Of a DNA stretch of 64,000 nucleotides, positions 44,539 through 55,664 are shown one piece after another. Position numbers and translations under genes: made by a program. The notes beneath the pieces were generated by a model. That model searched no databases and was not told the DNA's origin. It was given only the letters and a program-made list of their open reading frames with translations. The stretch is from Ephemerocybe angulata. Its lineage: Eukaryota; Basidiomycota; Agaricomycetes; Agaricales; Psathyrellaceae. The stretch lies in the NCBI GenBank assembly GCA_013368325.1, contig JAACJK010000164.1:1302001-1366000 (forward strand), in the 5' to 3' direction. How positions within the stretch are numbered: the stretch's first letter is position 1; every line of letters starts with the position of its first letter.

Positions 44539-45413
44539 CTACGATTTGTCCCAGCGATCTACTTCGACGTCGCAAAGGTCTTCCCAAGCTGCCTCCCAGC
44601 CGTCGTCAACTAAGAAGGGCTGCTCGGCCCATTTTGTAACCACTTCCTTGGCCTTTTCGAATGGCGTTGAATGGCTTCTGACACGTTCTACTAGCTGCCT
44701 GTGTAGGTATAGTGATCGGTGGTATGGAATGAGGATGGCTGGCATTGATGTTACTGTAAAGACAATTGCCGAGCTCAGCGGGCGCGCTAGCGCCTATTTC
44801 ACTCAGCGTCATGACGTACCGAATTTCGCGAGTGACCATGTACACCACAATGGTTCTTCATGTGTCCATTTGACCCCTTTGATCTTCTGTGCTTCGATGA
44901 GGGTAGCTTCAAGATTCTCGATTTCTTTGTTCATCCGCCTGAATTGCTTGTCCTGCAACCAGGCTCAGTCCCGAAAGGAGAGTTGGAAGCGAAGGAGTAC
45001 ACACAAGCTTCTGGAGGACAAGATCTAGCGATGTGATGCAGCTGTCCATTATCTGGAGCTTTGGCCCAACCACGAAGTCTCTTGGTCGGCGGTCAGGCCA
45101 AGATGCGAGGCTATTACTGCGAGATCATCTAGTGTTCAACATTGTGCACAACACCGAGAACGGTACACATTCCATACTCTAGCTCCGTGCGAGTGTCAAC
45201 CAGCGTCCTCAAACTCTTCAACCCATCGTGAAGTACGAGATCATCCCATGTCTCCGTATGTCCTCGCAGATCCTGCAGAATAATTCTCGTCTTGCGGTGG
45301 TACGTTGACTCGACCTGTCTCGCCGGAGACGAAGGCGACTGCGGCTGAATATGGCGTGCAGGCGAAGACGTTGGCGTCGAGGGCCCGCGAAATGAGGCAA
45401 GTCGGCTGCTCAT
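44539..45413 (-). CDS. Conserved-looking protein of unknown function, 231 aa
   Basis: Four exons (45413-45178, 45116-45005, 44952-44820, 44753-44539) join in phase to 231 residues. The N-terminus is Ser/Pro-rich and basic (MSSRLASFRGPSTPTSSPARH). Then come helices with heptad character: LRTLVDTRTELDNSLASWPD, KLQIMDSCITSLDLVLQKLDKQFRRMNKEIENLEATLIEAQ, HRSLYLHRQLVERVRSHST and FEKAKEVVTKWAEQPFL, ending DLCDVEVDRWDKS. I do not recognise the family. The coiled-coil layout would suit a small subunit of a tethering, kinetochore or vesicle complex, but nothing proves it. Convergent with SYF1, 72 bases apart. Confidence 0.65.
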
Positions 45414-45548
45414 GGCGGAAGAGATCCAGGAGAGTATTTGCCGCCGGCGCGCGCACCAAACAAAGGCTTTCAAAAAATCCAAAAATAGCACAGTGCCAAG
45501 CCCACAGGATTTCTGATTTCTGCTTCATACACTTCCACCTCGACGACT

Positions 45549-47014
45549 ATGGCCCGCAAACGAAAGAACAGGACTCACTTGAAAGGCGACGCTCAGAGGG
45601 AGGCTGCTACCCCCGGGGTTCCCAAGAGTTTCATTATCAAGCATGGGCAGGTTGGCGCTTCAATCTCGCAGTTGGTGCGGGATATGAGGAAGGTTATGGA
45701 GCCTCATACGGCGAGTCGTCTAAAGGTGTGTATCAGGACTCCTCGACCTCTACCTGTACTCATCTCAGTGTATAGGAAAGAAACAGGAATAAGCTCAAGG
45801 ATTACATCACGATGGGCCCTGCACTCCAAGTTACCCATTTGCTTGCGTTCAGGCTGACGCCCATAGCACCCTCACTTCGCATTGTCCGTCTTTCAGACGG
45901 CCCTACTCTGAGCTTCCGGGTGGAACGTTACAGTCTCATGAAGGATATTCTGAAAAGCTCAAGAAAGGCCAAAAGCATCGGTATGGAGTACCTCACCCCA
46001 CCTCTTGTACGTCTTTCGTTCGATTCTCCCGGCCAAGTCTGACTTGGTTTACAGCTCGTTCTCGCCTCCTTCCCTCAACCAGGCCCTGGAACCCCACCCC
46101 ACCTTCCCCTTGTCATGAAATCATTCCAGTCTCTATTCCCTCCCCTTTCACCGCACACCATCAGCCTCTCCTCCGCCCGCCGAGTCGTTCTAGTCTCCTA
46201 CAACGCCGACCGCGGTACAATCGACTTCAGACACTACCTCATCCGCGTCAAAGCATACGGCGTCTCAAAACGCGTACGACGAGTCCTCGACGGTGCTACT
46301 TCAACCAAGGGTGTTGTCAACCTTGGCAGTGAAAAGGATGTTGCTGATTTCTTGCTGCGAAGACGCGGGGAGCCTGGACCCGATGGTTATGAGAGTGCTT
46401 CCTCAGCCGAGAGCGAAGCTGGAGATCATAACACTGTCGATCTGGCGTCTGACTACGTTGGACGGAATAACAAGAAGGGCCAGAAGAGGGCTGTGAGACT
46501 GGATGAGGTTGGGCCGAGGATGGAGTTGCGCTTGGTGAAGATCACAGAAGGTATTCCTGGAAAAGAGGGGAATGTCATCTACCACGAATTTGGTGAGTAC
46601 TCTTCCAACACTTTTATACTCTTGTTGAGATTCTAATGCTCCTTCTCAGTTAAAAAATCGAAGAAGGAGATTGCGGACCAGAAGGCTGTCATGGCTGCCA
46701 AAGAGAAGCTTCGAAAAGAGAGGAGGGAGGAGCAAGAGCGAAATGTCGCGCGGAAAAAAGCAGAGAAAGCTAAGAGTGGCAAGAAGGGTGGAGATGACGA
46801 GGATGAAGATGAGGACGAGGAAATGGAAGACATCTCGGATGCAGAGGCCGCCAGCGACGACGAGGAAGCCGCTGATGATGAGGATGACTGGGATGACGAA
46901 GAGGAGATTACCGACGGCGAGGACGATGAGGAAGAGCAATCAGCAGACGAGAGCTCCGAGTCCGAGGATGAAGCCCCTCCGCCGAAGAAGGTCAAATTCC
47001 ACAAAAAGCGATAG
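45549..47014 (+). CDS. SSF1: Ribosome biogenesis factor SSF1/Peter Pan (Brix domain)
   Basis: A nucleolar protein needed for 27S pre-rRNA processing and 60S assembly. Four exons give about 430 residues. The Brix domain has PKSFIIKHGQVGASISQLVRDMRKVMEPHTASRLK near its start, then DYITMGPALQVTHLLAF, GPTLSFRVERYSLMKDI, LVLASFPQPG and a sigma70-like RRVVLVSYNADRGTIDFRHYLIR. The C-terminal third is Lys-rich, then very acidic (GDDEDEDEDEEMED and similar), ending KKVKFHKKR, a nuclear or nucleolar signal. Introns lie at 45726-45775, near 46008-46053 and near 46593-46648. Convergent with holocytochrome c synthase. Confidence 0.9.
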
Positions 47015-47137
47015 ACAGATCTTCTAGTCTATTCCGTCCACCATAGATATACATGATTACCAGGGGTTAAATTACAGCATGGGTGAGAGGTGAGAGGGGG
47101 TTGGGATTCGATCTCAGAGTCCAGCGAGCGGCGGGTA

Positions 47138-47892
47138 TTAACCGATGAAACTACTCCAGAAACGTCCTACCCTCATCTTAACACCTTCCCAATTGTCAAG
47201 TGCTGGCCGGACGTCAAGATAGAATGACAAGTTGCCCCCAAGTGCGTTTGGGTTATGGCCACTATAGAAGTCTATGACATAGCGCAGTTTGGTGCCGCAC
47301 CTGTCCACTACCCAGTCGTGGCGATCAAACGGCGGCGCGTACCTGCAAAATTTACCAATATTAGCGCCGGCCAGCGAGCGCTACTACAAAACGAAACTAC
47401 GAACCCAAAGAACGTCTTAAGCGTCGCTTTCGGGCTTCTCTGTGACGGCTTTCCCTTGAAGTTCACGAGCTGGACCCCTCCACAAGCCTCTCCGCCCCGG
47501 CCAGACTCCCACTTCATGATTTCAGCCCACGCCCGCTCGTTCACGGCGTTATGGATCGGCACAACGGTCTTCATATCCGCAGCGTTGGGGTTGTGGTTTT
47601 TGCGTTCCATGGCGGCAAAGAACTGGGCTTCCGAGGGGTATACCCATTTCCCATCCGCAGGTTTGGGTATCGAAGACACCTCACGCTCGGTCGAGAGGAA
47701 TTTGGAAGCAGATGGAGGCGCTGGCGCGCTCGAGAACATGCGCGACCACGTAGAACCCGAGGAGTGGTCTACGGGGCATTCTGCTGCAGGCTCAGCGGTC
47801 TTGAGCGCTTTGTGGTCGACCGGGCACCCGTCCGGCTTGGCTTTGGGCGCTTCATGGTCCACGGGACACTTTGACGATGAAGCTGAAGACAT
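47138..47892 (-). CDS. CYC3: Holocytochrome c synthase (heme lyase)
   Basis: Attaches heme covalently to cytochrome c in the mitochondrial intermembrane space. Two exons (47892-47405, 47342-47138) give 230 residues. The N-terminus has three heme-regulatory CPVDH motifs in the first 45 residues, then [42 protein letters not shown] (with the conserved His that binds heme), [32 protein letters not shown] and [21 protein letters not shown]. The C-terminus is [19 protein letters not shown]. It could be the cytochrome c1 form (CYT2); many fungi have one enzyme for both. Divergent from the nitronate monooxygenase gene, 178 bases between starts. Confidence 0.9.
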
Positions 47893-48070
47893 TTCGGGTG
47901 GAAGAAGTGGGAGGATTACGTAAGGCGTTGAAATTCCCGTTTGTGCACCGGCAACTGAATTGCCGGTGGCATTGGTTCCCGACGCCCATCATGACCCCTG
48001 AGTCCCCGCATTTAAGAATCTTCGGAGGACTGAGAGCCCACATACCACCTCCTCAGTTATCTTCGTCGCC

Positions 48071-49694
48071 ATGCCTTCATCGTCCAAAGTCTTCGAGACT
48101 CCTCTCACCAAACTCTTCAAGATCAATCATCCAGTTATGCTGGCTGGGTAGGCACCACACGAACATTCTGCATTGCGCTCTCCTGACGATTTTGTGCTTT
48201 TCATAGTATGAACGTCGCAGCTGGCCCAAAGCTGGCAGCAGCCGTCACAAATGCTGGTTAGATCTGGATTCTGGCCATGAAAACTATGTACAGTCCAGCT
48301 CATGACAGCGATAGGTGGAATTGGCGTCATCGGCGGGCTCCGACAGAGTCCTAAGTTTCTTAAGGGCACCATCGAGGAATTGAAGAGCCATCTTGAGGAC
48401 AAGAACGCGCCATTTGGCGTTGATCTCTTGATCCCTCAGGTTGGCGGAAGTGCTCGCAAGACAAATGTATGCTCACCTAACAATAACGCGCTCTTATTAA
48501 CATATTAATGTGTTCTGACCCCTAGAAAGACTATACTGGAGGACAGCTGCCAGAGTTGATTGACATCATCATTCGTGGAGGTGCATCCCTCTTCGTATGC
48601 GCCGTCGGTGTGCCTCCGAAGTGGGCAGTTGACAAGCTTCATGCCGCCGGTATCCCTGTAATGAAGTGAGTATTTATCGCCGATAATATGCTCTCCTGTG
48701 CTCATCGAGATCCTCAGCATGGTTGGACACCCAAAAGTATGTGTCGCTACCGTTTTCTAGGGGTTTGAATGATACGTTAAGCACCCCACATAGCATGTTT
48801 CAAAGGCACTTGCACAGGGTAAGCAAGACATCCAATATCCATGCATCCACTGGTCTGACGAACCATAGGAGTTGACATTATCTGCGCTCAAGGTGGAGAG
48901 GGCGGAGGGCACACTGGTGATACTCCATTCTCTGTCCTTATCCCAGCCGTAGTCGACATCTGCAAGGGAAAGAAGAGCCCTCTCACGGGTGAAGACATTA
49001 TCGTTGTTGCCGCTGGTGGAATTGCAGACGGTCGAGGCCTCGCTGCATCCCTTTCGTACGGCCCCTTGCCCCTTTCTCGAGAAAAGTCCCTGACGATGAG
49101 ATAGCTATGGTGCATCGGGTGTCTGGGTTGGGACTCGATTCGTTGCCTGCGTCGAGGCCGGTGCGCCAAAGACACATAAAGACTTGCTCCTCAGTGCAGG
49201 CTACGACGACACTGTCCGAACTCTTATTTACTCGGGTCGGCCCATGGCGGTGCGGAAGACACCCTATGTGGTAGAATGGTCTGTGGTTCTCATCAGTACA
49301 GCTCTAAGGATAAGGCTCACTATCTCAACGACACAGGGAGACTAAGCGCCGAGATGAAATTGAAAGCTTACTAGCGCAAGGGCAAGTTCCTCATGAAGTT
49401 GAGCTTACGAGGCGACCAGAGCGTTCACTTGAAGGGAGTAGATGTAAGCTTTTCTTGTTGTCATAAAGAGTACCGCAATCTCACTGTTCTCTTTGCTCAC
49501 AGGGCTCATGGGCAAGGTGGCCGGCTCGATTAACGATATAAAGACTGCAAAGGAAATGTAAGCCTTGGGCCCTGTCGTTTCTCGGTCCCCCAACTGACCG
49601 GTCTTATCATTCTAGCGTTGATGAAATGGTGTCCACCGCTTCTGAAAGCATTCAGGCAATGCAGAACCTATATGCACCACGCCCAAAACTCTAA
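48071..49694 (+). CDS. Nitronate monooxygenase (2-nitropropane dioxygenase family)
   Basis: An FMN TIM-barrel oxidoreductase that oxidises alkyl nitronates. About 350 residues over more than ten small exons. Landmarks: TPLTKLFKINHPVMLAGMNVAAGPKLAAAVTNAGGIGVIGG (phosphate-side FMN loop), FGVDLLIPQVGG, NMVGHPKHVSKALAQGVDIICAQGGEGGGHTGD (catalytic His region), IIVVAAGGIADGRGLAASLSYGASGVWVGTRFVA and SGRPMAVRKTPYVVEW. The C-terminal part is MGKVAGSINDIKTAKEIVDEMV, ending LYAPRPKL. Exons 48718-48736 (19 nt) and 48794-48818 (25 nt) are very small. Substrate not proven; detoxification of nitro compounds is typical of the family. Confidence 0.86.
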
Positions 49695-49982
49695 TAAACT
49701 TAGGATTGTGATGTGCGTTAGCTAGGATTGTATCGTAGTAGTAGTATATTAACCGGAGCTGGTCCAATTCCTGAACGCCGGAGCATGGGTCATCGTGCTT
49801 CTGGAATACGATCATTCAGGACCTCGAGGCTTGTTGACAGGAGTGCCTACCTTCATGACCCCACTTTCGACTATGTGAAGTCCACCTGTTATTCGTTATC
49901 AAATACCCACACGTGCAGCATTGTAGCTCACTCACTTCGCATCTTGTTTAGCCTTGAGCAATCCCTCGTCCCTTTCTTCCGC

Positions 49983-51284
49983 ATGCAGGACACTCAACTA
50001 GTTTCTGTCGCACAGGCTCTCATCTCGGCCTGGGCGCCTGTGACACTTGCACTTACACTCGCCGTTGCCTTGTCATTGTATCACTGCGCCAAACGGAAAC
50101 CCGTAGACGTTGATCCTTCCATGGATATTGACTACTTCATGCTCTCTGGTGCCCCTCTCCCGCAGCCTTTGCCGGATTTCGACCTCGACAAAGCGAAACC
50201 TAGGCCATACCGACCCTTTCGCTGGAGGTACCATCAAACTATGGGTGGGGATCTACAGAAATCACTTAGGTATCGTGTCAACGATTAATGTATCCCAGCT
50301 TTGGCACCACTCGAGCACGACTGGTGGATAGAGCTAGAATCGACCTACAAGTTCCGAGTAAACCAGAGACATAATTTATACACCAAACACGGCAGCGCAG
50401 TCCTCTACTCAATGCCAGGCAGCGAAGCAGCCTGCAAGGAGACGATGTACATGGTCATCCAGTTCCTCTGCGCCCGATATCCCAACCACTTCCAATTCGA
50501 TAAGAATACCTGTGTCTTCACGAACCGGATCCTAGGAACGTCAGACGATATAGACACCGTCCACCCTCTTCAGTTTCTACTCAACAACGTTCCCGAGGAC
50601 TTCCTGGTGACGCAGAAGGACCTAGGCACAGGAGAATACTTCCTCCGAGCCGCAGTGTGCTGTTCAGCAATTGGATTCAACATGACGGGGAAGATGGGGA
50701 GACCACTGCGAGAGATACACGGGCCAGTCCCTGATTACGAAGGGAAGCTCAAAACCTCTGTAGACAAGTAAGTCTGAAGACTTTCCAGATGAAGGTCCTG
50801 TGAAAATCATGGCAACAGGTTCTTCGACAGGATGCCTGTCGAGAAGCCGATCCAAAGAGGTTCATGGTCATTCGAGGTCGGCCAGCCCCTGTACCTCCAA
50901 GCAAAGGACCCCGAATACATGGAACACAAGCGAGAGAATCCGAACCTACGCATCGAAGACGTATATTTACGCATCGATTGGCAAACCCTGCGGCGTCTAC
51001 CACAGTCAAAAGCGATCCTCTTCAATTTCAAGGCCCTGTTCACACCCGTCACTCAGCTTCAAGAGGAGCCTTACATCCCTCAACTGATTCTGAAAGTGCT
51101 GAAAGAAGGCCCAGCCTCGATCAAGAAGTATAAGGGGTGGAGCCATCTTGAGCATCGACTTCTTCCGGCTCTCGAGGTTTATGCCAGAGACCAGGTCAGT
51201 CGCGGACTCGTTCCAGAGGGATGGCAGGAAAGAACGCTCGACGAACAGCCATTCTTCCCTGGCTGGCAGAGCGTATCTGGTTGA
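49983..51284 (+). CDS. DUF3445 protein with N-terminal membrane anchor
   Basis: DUF3445 members include a heme-dependent oxidative N-demethylase; others are uncharacterised. Exons 49983-50244, 50299-50767 and 50819-51284 give 398 residues. The N-terminus VAQALISAWAPVTLALTLAVALSLYHCAKRK is a hydrophobic helix followed by basic residues, so the protein is probably anchored in a membrane. The domain starts at RPYRPFRWRYHQTM, continues through WIELESTYKFRVNQR and ends with the typical VYLRIDWQTLRRLPQSKAILFNFKALFTP. Domain assignment is good from the last motif. Reaction and partners are unknown. Confidence 0.75.
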
Positions 51285-51320
51285 GATAGAGTAGTTAGTT
51301 ATATATGTACAACGTACAGA

Positions 51321-52942
51321 TTAATCATCTCCCATTAGTTCGGCCAACTCTCGCTCTTCCTCTTCTGTCATCCCCGTCGATGTTTTGGGTTCCTCTTGCT
51401 TCGGCGGTTCTGGCTTCAGTGACGGAGGTGGAATTGGCATCAATAGATCTTCGCGCACGGTTAGCTAACACCCGAGTAAGATATAGTCTGCTACTTACCG
51501 GCTAGCCTCCATTTTCGAATGGAGTGGTCAAGACTCGTCGTAACGATGTAAGGCTCGACAAGGGTGACTTCACCCGACTCTGACTTCGTATGCCGGAACC
51601 AAAGTCGGATAGCAGTGGCATCGTGCCAGTGAACGTCCGTCGTAGACACAAGCTCTGGTTCGTGGAGAGTCGAGATGTCGTAGACGCGCAAGTAGTCTCC
51701 GGCAACGGTCAGGAAATAATATTCCCCAAGTTCTGTGAGAGGGAGAGGAAGTATGGCCTTCACAGCAGTGGGATGCTCTAGAGGCTTCGGGAGCTTCGCA
51801 TCTGAAGCCTCACTCTCAATGGCTGAATGGATCTGGGCAGTATCGTCGGACGATGCTACACATCATACTTTAGTCACGTTTTGGGAAGTGTAAAAGGGTA
51901 CAACTTTACCTGTCCAGACCAGGTTCTGTCCCAGCGCCATATCGTTGATCCTCGTTCGGTGGTGGGTCAGCTCCCCCTTGGGACTACATTTCCACCGAGG
52001 AGGCTTAACACCGGCTTCCTTCTGCAACGTCCATACCCTAAGCACGCCCATAGTGTCTGCAGTATACAAGATAGCCGATGAATCGGATGTTGCGTATCCC
52101 GCAAGGCACTCGATCGGTCGCGTGTGGGAAGAGATGGAGCCCGCGCTTTTCAGCGGTTCTGAGGTTCCGGCGGACGAGAGGTCCCTAGCACAAACCTGTC
52201 AAGAACTAAAAGTGTGGAGACTATCGGAGTAATGTCGTACCATAGTCGAGTTATCTTATCCGAACCTCCTGAAACGAGCAACTTCAACGAGGGAATGACA
52301 AGGAGGGACTTGACGAAGTCCGAATGTGCGTCTTTGGTAGTGGATAGCAGTTGTTTTGTCTTCAATGAAGTGATAAGGACAAGAATTCTGAAGGAGGTGA
52401 CACTGTGAGCTCACCTTTGAGTCCCATATCTTGATACTCTTCAACGACAGTGTCAGTTCAGTCTAAGGAGTCAAGAGGCTGAACCCATACCTGATCCCAA
52501 GAGCCAGAAACTAGCAACTTCTGGCCCTCCGAACCCTCTACATCATAGAACGCTATCGTAGTAACAGGTCCCATATGTCCCTTATACAGCTGCAGCGTCT
52601 TTCCCGTCTACAATCCGAGTCATAAATTTATACAATCGCACAAAATAAAGAACCTGGAACGCACCTCAAGGTCCAATCTCCTCACCACAGCCGTACTCTC
52701 TCCAACCCAGGCATGTTTCCCTCTCACCTCAAACGCAAGCGCCTTACCAGGAAGCTCGATGGGCTCTCCATGGGTCTTGAAGCGCTCAGATTTGTCTCTT
52801 CTTGCCTGACTATCAATTCGTATTCGTACCACCTCGATGGAATTCAAAGGGCTCTCGATACCTTCTCTGCCAAAAGCTGTGCCTCCGATACGATATAGTT
52901 TTTCGAAGAGTCGACGCTGGCTTTCGAGTCCTCGTTGTCCAT
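51321..52942 (-). CDS. WD40-repeat protein (5' end unresolved)
   Basis: A predicted beta-propeller, function unknown, about 440 residues over many exons. Repeats: RGKHAWVGESTAVVRRLDLETGKTLQLYKGHMGPVTTIAF, KLLVSGSWDQSIKIWDSKTKQLL, HSDFVKSLLVIPSLKLLVSGGSDKITRLWD, SSAILYTADTMGVLRVW, NLVWTASSDDTAQI and YIVTTSLDHSIRKWRLAELL. It ends with an acidic tail (MTEEEERELAELMGDD). The 5' end is a problem. The only nearby ATG (52942) is in a different frame from the conserved-looking LFEKLYRIGGTAFGREGIESPLNSIEVVRIRID, which is open from about 53085 without an ATG. A short intron, an unseen upstream exon or a sequence error would resolve it. Confidence 0.7.
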
Positions 52943-53604
52943 ATTCACAGAAGAGAGATCTGTCGCGTGGATGGTAGATGGTGGTGGTACAATCGCAAGG
53001 ATCAACGCGATTCCCCTGTCGGCACCGGTGTCTAAACGCGGTTACCAGCGCGGAACTTTTGTTCGAGCGCCAATCTCACCGATTCAAACGTCAGGGCGGG
53101 GGTCGAAGGCGAATAAATATAATTGTCACTAGGCTAGGTGAGCAGACTGCTAGGATATAGTGTGCTCGGAGCACAAGGGAGAGTACTAATACACAAGATG
53201 GGGGCCCCGAAGAAGTATTCGGCGCACACAGGTAAAAGGCTACACAAAGCGAGGTCAGGAAGAGCTGCAAGAAGATCGAACATATAGTTTAGCTACAGAC
53301 CAGACGGGGGAAAGAGATACAGGTATAAGGCAAGGATACAGGATTGAGAGCAAAAATAATAAAGTAGAACAACAATATAGGGTTTTGAAAGGCAGTAGTT
53401 GGATGATACAGCACATAGGAGTGTGTCGGAGGCACCAGATTAATGCGTCGATGTAGGTCAAGAAATGGAGGAAGTTAAACGATTAAAGGAGTGGCGGTCA
53501 AGTTGGGTATTTCCGATTCGGCCGGTATATAGAATGAGTGTGGTAGAGACAAGCGCCTCGGGAAGAAACAAATGGAAAGGAAAAAGTACGCAGCGGACAA
53601 GCTT
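52943..53604. other. Intergenic, WD40 5' flank and PKA 3' flank
   Basis: About 660 bases. Part of it (52943-53085) may belong to the WD40 gene's first exon, see that entry. The rest has no coding signal and should hold the PKA 3' UTR. Confidence 0.4.
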
Positions 53605-55103
53605 TTAAAACTCAAGGAACTGGTAGTTGATAGGGTCAAACCTTTGACGCAGTGCGGGCGGCTCTTCATCGCCGACAAGACCAGGGATCTCGTCAGGATT
53701 AGGAGGAGGAAGGTGCAAGAAATGGCGAGTATCGTCAACAGATGAGGTACGTGGAACGATAGGAGCCTGAAAGTCCATTAGCCTCAAGCGCAGTTTCAGC
53801 AACCCAGTTGACTCACATTAATCTCCCGACGCTCCAGAGCATCCCAATCCACACCTCTGAACCAAGGATGGTCAAGGATATCCTGGGGCCCCCCAATCAT
53901 ATTGCCCAGCCGCTTGGTGCGATCCGGGTTCAAGAACGCCTTGATAATGTCCCTCGAGAGCCTGTCTACGTGGCGAGGCCACTGAATCTGGCCGTTCAGA
54001 ATCTTCTCATAGATTCCGTAGGGCGATTCGTCATAGAAGGGCGGGTACCCAACCAGCATCTCGTAGCACAGCACACCACATGCCCACCAATCTGCCGCTT
54101 TGCCGTGACCGTCGGACTGGATGATCTCTGGGGCGAGGTACTCTGGCGTACCGCACAGCGTCCAAGTACGGTCGTCCACAATCTTGGCGAAGCCAAAGTC
54201 AGTGAGACGAAGGTACCCTCTAGAGTCGAGCAGGAGGTTCTCGGGCTTCAAATCGCGGTAGATGATGTTGAAGGAATGTAGGTACTTCAGGGCCAGGATG
54301 ATGGTCGCAAGGTAAAACCGCGTGACGTCGGGGGAGAACCGTTGCGCTCGGCGAAGATGGGTGAACAGCTCACCACCGGGGACGTACGACATGAGCATAT
54401 AGACGTTAAGGCTGTCCTGGAACGTCGCGAAAAGGTCCACTATAAAAGGGTGCTGCACTCGGGATAGGATGTAACGCTCAGCGTTCACATGTTCCACCTG
54501 GCGCAGCTGCACAATCGTGGTCTTCCGAAGCACCTTCATTGCGAAATGACTCTGCGTGCCATGTTTGGAGCTCGCCTCCTTGTGTCGCACGAGTAGCACC
54601 TTTCCAAACGTGCCGGTGCCTGTAGCAAATGATCACATTGAATCAGTGGGAATGCTCTTCTTTTTGTCCAATCCCGCTAGCAGGTGCTTACCAAGAGTAC
54701 CCCGAACGTCGAAATCTGCTAGACGGAGGCCTTTGGGCTGCAGGCGAACCTTTTCGTCTTCTAGAAGACGTGCCGGGGGCTTTCTTGGTTGAGCGTCGAT
54801 TGGCTCGTCCATCTCCACGCTCATGCGGTCCTGTACAGCGTGCGAGGGCGCAGGGGATTCCAGGGGCATGGGCTCGTCATTCGGGAGGGATGTCCACTTT
54901 GAATTAGTCCCCCCAGTAACGACTGCGACTTCATCCACAGCCATGGACTCCTGGCGCTCAGGGATGGCCTTGGGAGAGAGCGGAGGCGTGATTGGGGTCT
55001 CGGTTATGATAACCTCCTGAGGATCCTTGCACGACTGGTAGCTGATCGAAATGCGCCGAACAGATTCAACAAGGGTCAATGGGTTGGGTGGTTGTGCTGC
55101 CAT
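53605..55103 (-). CDS. cAMP-dependent protein kinase catalytic subunit
   Basis: The PKA catalytic subunit phosphorylates Ser/Thr in basophilic sites in response to cAMP and controls growth, mating and stress in fungi. Three exons, about 450 residues. The first exon codes a 130-residue N-terminal extension, typical of fungal PKAs. The kinase domain follows: GTGTFGKV Gly loop, FAMKVLRK with the ATP Lys near residue 166, VEHVNAERYILSRVQHPFIV, YRDLKPENLLLD, DFGFAK, and activation loop TWTLCGTPEYLAPEI with the PDK1-site Thr. The AGC C-tail is present (FDPINYQFLEF) in the last exon, where the FxxF-like end is conserved. Introns are near 54690-54624 and near 53815-53770. Confidence 0.92.
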
Positions 55104-55664
55104 TGTTGTTGGAGTTGAAAGAGAGCGTAGGCGATGGTCAGTTGGTCTGGTGTGGATGGCCGAAGGTTATCAAAGCTGTAGAGTTGAGTGCAGTGATGCT
55201 CAGCACGGGGGAGGGTCGATATAGAAGAGTCCGTGGTCAAAGGAGAAAGAGAAAAGAATGAAGGAGAGTCTGGAAGGTCTATCGGTAAACTCGTCTAGTG
55301 CCTGCGCGTCCATTGCAAAGAGTGCGTGAAATGAAGGGTATTCCATGTGATGAGCACAAGCGGGCGAGATTGAGGGTGAAAGGGCACATACAGAGATACG
55401 TCTACACACAGAGAGCGAGAGGGGGAGATGATGGTGGTAGAGAGAAGAGAAGCAAGCCGGGGTTTTGACAGCACTGAGCAGTGCGAAGCAGTCATTGAAC
55501 AACCGGCAGCGCTGCCAGGAAACGACGCCAATCAAATATCTCCCCAATTCGCATCATCTCATCAATTCTACTCACGCCGCTAATGTGTCGCGCTCATGTC
55601 TTTACGCAATTCCCGTCGTCAGTGTGTTTCACGAAAACATACAAAATAAATTTGCATTCAGATT
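55104..55664. other. PKA promoter/leader and dioxygenase 3' flank
   Basis: About 560 bases. On the minus strand the part near 55390-55460 is strongly pyrimidine-rich with CTCTCT runs, as in fungal core promoters and 5' leaders of highly expressed genes. No other gene is visible. Confidence 0.5.
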
